NCBI GenBank assembly: GCA_025024175.1
Contig: QCXZ01000041.1
Span: 34,653,786-34,717,785 of the forward strand
Length of the DNA: 64,000 nt
Origin: Rhyzopertha dominica
Lineage: Eukaryota; Arthropoda; Insecta; Coleoptera; Bostrichidae
Reading direction: 5' to 3'
Positions 58,031-64,000 of this stretch are shown piece by piece. Made by a program: the position numbers and the translations under genes. Every line of letters begins with the position of its first letter. Positions within the stretch are counted from its first letter, which is position 1. The notes under the pieces are model-generated. The model was not told the DNA's origin. It saw nothing but the letters and a program-made list of their open reading frames with translations, and did no database searches.

Positions 58031-58716
58031 GTCTAGGTAGACGGTCTCAAATGTAAAATAATCGTAATTTTTTCATTTCGAAAGTTGAGATCTTTTCCAT
58101 CTTGATCTACCAGTCTGACAGTAACGGAGTTAATACAAGTTCCGTTTACAGGTAAGTAAATAATATTCTTTGCACCTCGTTAATCTTGTAGCCAGGCAAA
58201 ACGTTGGGGGAGAATTCGTGCAGAGTGTGAACAAGTCTATTATTGTGGTAAGCTCCGGTAATAATATTACTATTCTCGAATGGAATTAACCCTATTTATA
58301 TTGACAGGCAAATCAGACTCTACCATTTTGTTGGGCTCTATGATGCGCTTACTAAATCCCAAAAGAGAACCAATCGAACGTTCTTTGTTAAAATATACAG
58401 GATGAGTGCTTTTGACTTCAGTCCTCAATGTATTCGTGTTTGCGCGAATATTGACTATAATATTACTCTTTTTTCTCTTAAGTAAGTTTCAATGTACTCT
58501 GCAATAGCTTCCAGTTCGTAAGCTCCTTCTGCCAATACTATAGTTTGATTTGCCAACGTGAAAACAGATTGTTGCCTTTCGTCGACATTCGGAATACTAT
58601 TATACGTAAAGAGGCTCACTAAAACCGCATTCGTACGGTGTTGTCAGGTCTATCGGAGGAAGTAGTTGGCTGTCCAACGAGGACTCGTTGCCGGAAAAAC
58701 TAAGGATTCTTGACAT
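58031..58716 (-). pseudogene. Penton-like (single jelly-roll type) virion protein, decayed
   Basis: The Met at 58716 starts MSRILSFSGNESSLDSQLLP and PIDL, the usual LxFSGNxSxLxxxxxPPIDL opening of a conserved protein in insect Polinton/adintovirus elements. After a break, SIGSLLGFSKRIIEPNKM and ESDLPVNINRVNSIR appear at about 58375-58275, ending in a stop. Then, in other frames, GAYHNNRLVHTLHEF, LVDQDGKDLNFRNEKITI and LHLRPST run to a stop at 58031. All family blocks are present in order over about 228 codons, close to the usual size, but at least three frame changes and one stop break it. I infer the penton (vertex) role from its place next to the capsid and protease genes; it is not shown by the sequence. 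Confidence 0.6.
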
Positions 58717-58763
58717 GATAAAGCACACAGTCAAACTGAATACATTTATTTCAAGTCGCCTAT

Positions 58764-59123
58764 TTATAGGTACAATGATATAAAAATAATAAACATAAAC
58801 TGACCGCATATTACAGTATTATCGCTCTGATATCTATCATAGTTTACTGCACACCTTCTCCTAGATACTTTACAATTTCCTTGGGCGGTCTCAGGTTCCC
58901 GAAACTGTCAAAGTAGAGGCACTGATTCTTGTCTTTATTATAATATGTTGCTACCCATGATGCCGGATTCGTTAGATTTATTCAGGTTGATGATTGCACA
59001 TTCTTTGCGACGGCGTGGTCGTGAAGGTAATTCATCCAACATGTACACACCTCGAAAATTAGGAATTTTCTTAGCAAATTTGTACAAGTCGTATTCATTG
59101 AGTGCTCGATCCGGCAGTACACT
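58764..59123 (-). pseudogene. Adenain-like capsid maturation cysteine protease, decayed
   Basis: The reading starts at about 59123 with SVLPDRALNEYDLYKFAKK and goes on to IPNFRGVYMLDELP and KECAIINLN, as in adenovirus-like proteases of Polinton/adintovirus elements. One shift later comes SWVATYYNKDKNQCLYFDSF, then GNLRPPKEIVKYLGEGVQ and a stop. In a third frame NYDRYQSDNTVICGQ follows, ending at 58764. The expected catalytic His in the GTHWVA block is replaced by the frame break (SWVA). The Asp region (YFDSFGN) and the Cys of the xCGQ block (about 58805) remain. The initiator Met is missing. It overlaps the stop of the minor capsid gene by one base, so both were probably co-transcribed. The protease would cut capsid precursors during virion maturation. 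Confidence 0.7.
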
Positions 59124-59968
59124 TAGAAGTTTTTTGGTCTTAAAAAAAGTCCTAAACCCTTCTTGTATGGTTTGAGGTACAGGCCTTTTCCAATTGCGAT
59201 TGCTTCCATGGTTTTATTGTGACGTTCGCTTTCAGCCAACTGTTGACGTGCATTTTTTGCGTCATTCACTGCCTTGGCAACGCTGGCTGCTCCAGACGCA
59301 ATACTTCCTATTGACGTAAGAGCTGCGAAAATAGGCAAGAGCGCTGGTAATATGCCCCAGTCTTTGGAATTCGAATGACGCGTGTCCGGGGTAACTTTGC
59401 ACGTTTCCCCGCTACACATCTTTTTGCTTCCGAGAGCGCAAGTTCGATTGCATCATCTACATTTGTAGGCTTCTTCAGTTTCAAAGCAGTTTTTGTTCTT
59501 TTTATGATATCACGCAAAGAAATTTTTTTTTGCAGCTTTCTTATTATCTGAGATTTGGAATCCCTTAACCTTTGGGCTGTTGAATCTGTTTTCATTCCCA
59601 TCCCGAGTTTTGCTTTGGTTTCATCGCATTAGTCACTAGCCAAGCGGGTACTTTTTCGGCCTAATTTAGATCCTTGGCTAAAACTCGTTGCCAGGCCTTC
59701 TCAGCGAGTATCAGTCGGCTTATTTCTAGCGCGGGTATCTTTCGTTTGCGAGTAGGCAATGTCGTGTTCTTTACAAGCGGGCGTCTAAGGGGTTAAGGGG
59801 CGGGTCTCCACGCTTAAGTCTTTCCTGCAATTTCGTTCCAGGGCCACAATAAGAATAATGAGGAAAATGCGCTTCGAATGGCAAACGATCAATAAGTTTA
59901 TTTAGAAGTCCTGTCCCTTGAGTACCAGAACGACGATTAATCCTGGACTTTGAATTTTTTTTTGGCAT
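59123..59968 (-). pseudogene. Minor capsid protein with phospholipase A2 domain, decayed
   Basis: The Met at 59968 opens a basic N-terminus (MPKKNSKSR), then a PLA2-like domain: PFEAHFPHYSYCGPGTKLQE holds the calcium loop (Y-x-G-P-G). The frame stops at 59771. The catalytic His-Asp pair of the PLA2 domain (codons at 59761-59766) follows in a neighbouring frame. Further parts are a Trp-rich piece (EKAWQRVLAKDL) near 59690, stopped at 59661; a lysine-rich middle (frame 59601-59308); and a hydrophobic segment (ILPALLPIFAAL) followed by KGLYLKPYKKGLGLFL and the stop at 59123. At least four frameshifts and one in-frame stop occur. In related viruses such domains help the particle breach membranes during entry. 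As assembled the gene cannot make one product. Confidence 0.75.
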
Positions 59969-60077
59969 CTTTACACAGAGATCGTTGTTGCTGTTGTTGT
60001 TCACACATGCGTGTNTCGTTACACACTAAGTTTTCTTTAAATGGATGCTCCTATTTATTTTTTAAACAGTTGATAAA

Positions 60078-60776
60078 ATGCGCTTGTTCCGACAACAAGA
60101 AAAGTTACCTGTTTTCGAACATTAGAGGAGAGTTTCAATGTGGGCAACAAACGACCTTGCAGACACAGCAAACTCTTGCCTAACACAATACGGGCACTAA
60201 TTGTGGGTCCCTAAACTGTGGAAAAACGAATTTGCTGATAAATTTACTAGAACATCCCAACGGATTAAAATTTTGAAAACTTTTATGTTTACTCCAAAGA
60301 CGCTCTATCAGCCAAAATATAACTACCTTCGAAATTTGCTTTCTGGGTCAAAGGCGTTGGATATTACACATTTCAGAGCACGATGAAGTTATTCCACCTG
60401 ATGAAGCGAAAACCGAACTCTTGTTTTATTTTTGATGACGTGGCTTGTTCAGAAACAGCAGCATATGAGGGATTATTTTTGCATGGGACGACATAGAAAT
60501 ATTGACAGTTTTTATTTAGGTTCAGTCATATACACACATTCCAAAACATCTAATTAGAGAAAACGCCAACTTGCTCATAGTGTACGTCTGTGATATTTTA
60601 AAATATGAAACATATCTATGATGACCATGTCAACACGGATATGTCTTTCCAACAATTTAGGGAAATATGCACAGAGTGTTGGAAAAACAAATATGGATTT
60701 TCTGGTTATCAATAAAGACGTTCCCATGGATGAGGGACGATATCGTAAAGGATTTGATACCTTTATTCTTATATAA
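60078..60776 (+). pseudogene. FtsK/A32-like genome packaging ATPase, shattered
   Basis: The Walker A loop is at 60205-60228 (GSLNCGKT), preceded in another frame by IRALIVGP and followed by NLLINLLEHPNGLKF, then a stop. KTLYQPKYNYLRNLL (60297-60341) is in a second frame and EVIPPDEAKTE in a third. Walker B (CFIFDDVAC) is at 60422-60448. C-terminal blocks IYDDHVNTDMSFQQFREICT and LVINKDVPMDEGRYRKGFDT end at TAA 60774-60776. These blocks and their order are those of the packaging ATPase of Polintons/adintoviruses, which pumps DNA into capsids. I count at least five frame changes. The start is uncertain: the Met at 60078 fits by position but its frame soon stops. It is divergent to the capsid genes. 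Confidence 0.75.
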
Positions 60777-60810
60777 ATAGTAAGGTTAACGTAATGCACA
60801 GTCAGTCACT
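60772..60810 (+). promoter_or_regulatory. TATA box and initiator
   Basis: TATAAATAG at 60772-60780 lies 32 bases before the A of TCAGTC (60802-60807), an insect-type initiator. The TATA box overlaps the stop codon of the packaging ATPase (60774-60776). It would drive the plus-strand genes from 61231. It looks intact although the gene it overlaps is dead. Confidence 0.65.
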
Positions 60811-60849
60811 CTTCAAACGAGGACCTGATCAAACAGGTAATAATACTAT

Positions 60850-61165
60850 ATCAGTGATCAGACTATTCCAACAGTGATCAAGCTGTTCCAACAGATAAGC
60901 GATCAAGCTGTTCCAACAGATCAGTGATCAGCTGTTCCAACAGATCAGTGATCGGCTGTTCCAACAGATCAGTGATCAGTTGTTCGAAACAGATCAGTGA
61001 ACAAGCTGTTAAAAACAGATCAGTGATCACGCTGTTCCAACAGAATAGTGATCAAGCTGTTCCAACAGATCAGTGATCAGACCGTTCCAAAAGATCAGTG
61101 ATCAGACCGTTCCAAAAGATCAGTGATCAGACCGTTCCAAAAGATCAGTGATCAGGCTGTTCTAA
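60850..61165. repeat. About 13 copies of a 25-bp palindromic repeat in the leader
   Basis: Unit of about 25 bp, GATCAGTGATCA followed by AGCTGTTCCAACA, with 24- to 26-bp variants. The first part is palindromic (TGATCA/GATCAxTGATC). In the right-hand units AGCTGTTCC becomes GACCGTTCC, so two subtypes are present in blocks. It lies between the promoter and the first start codon and would be transcribed as 5' leader unless spliced. It is not a CRISPR: there are no unique spacers. Confidence 0.9.
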
Positions 61166-61230
61166 TAAATCCGATCAGCAGTTAGCTGTTTGTGCAGTTG
61201 TTAAAAACCACAACAATACAGGAGATAAAA

Positions 61231-62142
61231 ATGGATCCAGATACGGTTAAGAAAATTATTCAAACTCGCAATGTCATTCGTAAAAAGTATGCAGCCTTAA
61301 AGAAGGGAAGAAGCGAAATTGAAGCTGACCTAGAGAGAGTTTTTCAGCCTATAACAACACCGCTCAAGAAATTGTCCGATCTACCTCAGCAAATTCAGCA
61401 CTTGACAGATGCGCTCGCGGGTAAATTGAAGACAGAAAAGCACGAGCAAAATGCAAGTTTTAATACAACCTTTGACTCGGACGAAGACTCTAGAAGTGAA
61501 CCCGACAGTTTTGACGAGGCTGCTTCGTCGCCAGTCGAACCCGATCTTAGTTTCCAAGACTATTCAAGAACATCTTCAGATGTTTTAGAATTTAATACCA
61601 ATAGATTTATGGATTCGATAAAGCTAGATAGTAATTACGATTCTAAATACGGACCACGTTATGATACAAAGAAGTTAGCTTGGAAAATTGGTGATTCGTC
61701 ATTTGCAGTAATTGACTCTAATGCTCTAGTAGACGGCAAGAGCTATCCCCTAACATCTGGTTTGCAGGAGCTTATCTTTTCTCGTTACCCTTCAGAGAAG
61801 TTGTATACGGAAGATGACGTTGATTCATATTTAGATATTGTCCAGAGAAGCGGAGCTATACATCGTAATTATGACAAATCATTGCAGTATGCTGGAAACA
61901 AATGTCACAAATATAAACTGATAATGAATCTTTTAAAGCGTAAAGGTTCTCTACCGTCTACCGGTTCAGGATTAATGAAATATTAAAAAAATAAGTTAGA
62001 TTACGTGTATTGGGATGATCCGAACGAATTGGTTGCTAGATTGAAACTCTTACTTGCATCTCAAGAAGCCGGCCATAATAATCATTCAAATGAAATCACT
62101 TCTATATTGGAAGAGTTAAGAGAGACCAATGTTATCATTTAA
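61231..62142 (+). CDS. Conserved Polinton/adintovirus protein with coiled coil, one in-frame stop
   Basis: Met at 61231 in a good Kozak setting (AAAATGG). An N-terminal coiled coil lies at residues 1-70 (IRKKYAALKKGRSEIEADLE, then PLKKLSDL), an acidic Ser-rich linker at about 85-115, and a conserved C-terminal domain with KLAWKIGDSSFAV, SYPLTSGLQELIF, YTEDDVDSYL, IHRNYD and KCHKYKLI. A TAA at 61984 stops it after about 250 residues. The same frame then continues without a shift through DYVYWDDPNELVARLKLLLA to TAA at 62140-62142, and that tail is part of the family as I recall it. So this is either one nonsense change or a truncated, perhaps still useful, protein. Its function is unknown. It is commonly found beside the integrase in insect elements of this type, with no enzyme motif. 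Confidence 0.7.
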
Positions 62143-62177
62143 ATTGTGCAAAACGTTCTTTACGTTTCATTTCTAAC

Positions 62178-62609
62178 ATGGGTATTGATAAGTTTGGACG
62201 CGCCATCAGCTCTGAAGGTGCACAACCTTCTCATTCATCGCCTCTTACTTTTGGATACGTACTAACATCCGATGGAAATATTGATGTGCAAAAGAAACGC
62301 ATATGCAACTTGACCAAACCTTTAAATCCGGAAGATGCAGTTACTAAGGAGTTTGTTGACGAAACGTTCAATGCATTAAAAGGGGAACTGCGAAAAAACG
62401 TTTACTTCTTGGAGAAGAAAATTGAATCGTTAGCTGCTCTGTCAAAAAGATTAAATACGAGCGGTGAAATAACGAATGCAAATAAATCGTTGCCCATTGA
62501 AAATAATGACATATCTGACGTACCCCATAAACCACAACCAGAAGGTAGCAGTATACTTCCGAAATCTGTCGGTGAACAACTTAGTAATAAAAAACTTCGC
62601 ACTTCATAA
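62178..62609 (+). CDS. Small conserved element protein of unknown function
   Basis: 143 residues, fully open, 35 bases after the previous gene. Features are an N-terminal MGIDKFGRAISS, a middle KKRICNLTKPLNPEDAVTKE followed by FVDE, and a helical, Lys-rich segment at about 75-95. The NxxxPxxxxDAVTKxYV motif is shared with many viral fibre and other virion proteins, where it precedes a trimerising part, so a structural (fibre-like) role is possible but only inferred. The tail is low in complexity. Base use resembles the neighbouring genes. Confidence 0.65.
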   Translation: MGIDKFGRAISSEGAQPSHSSPLTFGYVLTSDGNIDVQKKRICNLTKPLNPEDAVTKEFVDETFNALKGELRKNVYFLEKKIESLAALSKRLNTSGEITNANKSLPIENNDISDVPHKPQPEGSSILPKSVGEQLSNKKLRTS

Positions 62610-62655
62610 ATACGCATTGTATTCAGTTTTACGGTTATTTTCTGAATAAATCGAA

Positions 62656-63585
62656 ATGAGTAAAGTTCAACTGGTGAACGAGCTACATACTCAGCCACGT
62701 CGTAATTTTAAGCGACGTACAGTGATAGTGAAAGGACTTTTTGATCTCTGGCAAGCTGATTTGGTTGAAATGCAACCGTATGCCTCCGACAATAAAGGGT
62801 TCCGTTATCTGCTGACAGTCATCGATGCGTTTTCGAAATATGCTTGGGCCATACCTGTGAAAAACNAATCTGGAAATGAAGTGGCTAAGGCGATGGAAAG
62901 CATTTTCGTTAAGAGATCATCATCACCACCTGCCAATCTGCAAACCGATTTAGGAACAGAATTTTACAATATTCACTTTCAAAAGCTAATGAAAAAGTAC
63001 AATATCAACCATTATTCTACGTGTACCACCTTAAAGGCATCAATAGTGGAAAGGTTCAATAGAACTCTTAAAACATGGATGTGGAAACTCTTCAGTTTGA
63101 ACGGAAATTACAAGTGGATAATAGACGTTCTGCAAGATTTGATTGATAAGTACAATAACACTGTCCATCGAACAATCAAAATGAAACCTGTCGATGTAAA
63201 TAAAACCAATGAAAAGAAGCTGTTGAGTTCGGTATACAGAAAAATTAAGACGTTTCCTTTGCCAAAATTTAAAGTTGGCGACAAAGTTCGTATAAGCAAA
63301 TACAAACACCTTTTTGAAAAAGGTTACACTCCCAACTATACCACGGAGATTTTTGAAATTGAAAAAGTTAAAATTACAAACCCTGTAACGTATACACTCA
63401 AAGATTATCAAGGACATACGATTCGTGGAAGCTTTTACGAACCAGAATTGTTAAAAGTCAAAAATCCTGATATGTATCTTATTCAAAAAGTATTACGCAG
63501 AAAGGGTGAGAAATTATTTGTAAAATGGTTGGGTTTCTCGAATAAACACAATTCGTGGATCGATAAATCTGATGTTTCCAGCTAA
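62656..63585 (+). CDS. Retroviral-like integrase with chromodomain (Polinton/adintovirus type)
   Basis: 309 residues, open except for one N base (62866, residue 71). The DDE core has Asp35 (WQADLVEM), Asp98 (LQTDLGTEFY) and Glu132 (ASIVERFNR), with 33 residues between the last two. A C-terminal SH3-like part (FKVGDKVRISKYK, about 214-245) and a chromodomain (DMYLIQKVL then KLFVKWLGF and SWID, 272-306) follow; the latter probably steers insertion to modified chromatin. The N-terminal zinc domain of retroviral integrases is absent, as usual in this family. Two AATAAA signals follow at 63703 and 63735. All three catalytic residues are in place, so the protein could be active, in contrast to the capsid genes. 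Confidence 0.92.
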   Translation: MSKVQLVNELHTQPRRNFKRRTVIVKGLFDLWQADLVEMQPYASDNKGFRYLLTVIDAFSKYAWAIPVKNXSGNEVAKAMESIFVKRSSSPPANLQTDLGTEFYNIHFQKLMKKYNINHYSTCTTLKASIVERFNRTLKTWMWKLFSLNGNYKWIIDVLQDLIDKYNNTVHRTIKMKPVDVNKTNEKKLLSSVYRKIKTFPLPKFKVGDKVRISKYKHLFEKGYTPNYTTEIFEIEKVKITNPVTYTLKDYQGHTIRGSFYEPELLKVKNPDMYLIQKVLRRKGEKLFVKWLGFSNKHNSWIDKSDVSS

Positions 63586-64000
63586 ATTTATGTTCATCGC
63601 ATACTCCCTAATAAACAGGTGGATGATCAAGCGATGCCGCAATATGGAGCAGCATTATTGATGTATGACGTGGAAAACAAACGTACACAATGTTTATTTC
63701 AAAATAAATATTCTAATGTATATATTTTATAATCAATAAACAGCATGTAAAAGTGTTTATTTGTTTGATTGCTAATAAAACCAACAAACACTCGCACTAA
63801 AGTGTCAGTCTGCTTAGAATGGCGTTCCTAAGCACAAGTCTGCTAATTTTTGCTGCTTCATTTTGCATCACGGAATTAATAACGTAGACAAGAGTTATGT
63901 CTGCTTCAACAAGGGCAACGATTCATTTCCATATAACTGGATTCTTTTAAGATCTGCAGCACAAGACGGTTTACAAGTTTTTAAAATTTCAAACGTATCT
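63586..64000. other. Sequence after the integrase
   Basis: Poly(A) signals AATAAA at 63703-63708 and 63735-63740 probably end the plus-strand transcript. Beyond them the minus strand has an unplaced open stretch (FEILKTCKPSCAADLKRIQL, about 63900-63998) that stops near 63895. No DNA polymerase B gene or terminal inverted repeat is visible, so if present they lie outside the window. Confidence 0.5.

Noticed and set aside
60395..60415. Hammerhead-like CTGATGA...GAAA in the ATPase relic
   Set aside because: The boxes are only four bases apart, leaving no room for stem II, and the sequence is explained by coding remains (PPDEAKTE).
60850..61165. CRISPR-like array
   Set aside because: Units of about 25 bp follow one another directly with no unique spacers, and the setting is an insect genome. 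It is a tandem repeat.
63040..63417. 125- and 65-residue minus frames
   Set aside because: Antisense shadows of the integrase gene.

Overview
The window looks like a piece of an AT-rich insect nuclear genome (the exact order cannot be told from the sequence). I found no host gene that I can name. Almost everything recognisable is a mobile element or its remains: Ty3/Gypsy, LINE, Penelope-like, Tc1/mariner, long inverted-repeat (foldback) MITEs, short satellites, and near the right end a retrovirus-like element and an adintovirus/Polinton-type DNA virus fossil. One 100-N assembly gap lies at 57427-57526, and single N bases occur elsewhere.

Left part (1-47 kb). A decayed Gypsy element lies at about 1.95-3.4 kb and a minus-strand LINE at 8.7-10.6 kb. 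Foldback elements lie at 10.69-11.86 and 13.04-14.89 kb. A Tc1 transposase relic is split by a nested TIR element (18.6-20.4 kb), and a second Tc1 piece sits at 23.2 kb. A 12-bp satellite at 23.8 kb reappears inverted at 43.7 kb. A Penelope-like GIY-YIG relic is framed by hammerhead-like motifs (24.4-25.1 kb), and a Gypsy RT relic lies at 28.7-29.4 kb. A short THAP-domain gene with a 63-bp intron lies at 30.5-30.8 kb, followed by foldbacks at 31.8-32.7 and 34.1-35.3 kb. A dispersed repeat family has at least four copies (20.6, 24.1, 36.5, 36.8 kb). A mariner relic lies at 40.5 kb, and a LINE 3' end at 42-42.9 kb sits next to a Gypsy RT scrap.

Errantivirus-like element (47565-56572, minus strand). 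It has two LTRs of about 413 bp at roughly 98.5% identity, a 4-bp target duplication (ATGT), a tRNA-Ser-type primer site and a polypurine tract. It encodes gag, protease, RT, RNase H, integrase and an F-type env with a furin site. Env and integrase are open. Gag is broken at its start, and pol carries two single-base shifts.

Adintovirus/Polinton fossil (57527 to at least 63585). On the minus strand, leftward from 60.0 kb, lie the minor capsid/PLA2 gene, an adenain-like protease, a penton-like protein and the start of a major capsid gene that runs into the N gap. All of them are shifted or stopped several times. On the plus strand lie a shattered packaging ATPase and a TATA/initiator promoter with a 25-bp tandem array. 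These are followed by three nearly intact genes: a coiled-coil protein, a small protein, and a chromodomain integrase. Decayed virion genes beside almost clean downstream genes is the most interesting feature of the window. Several of the minus-strand and ATPase calls come from reading all frames by eye, because no long ORF survives there.
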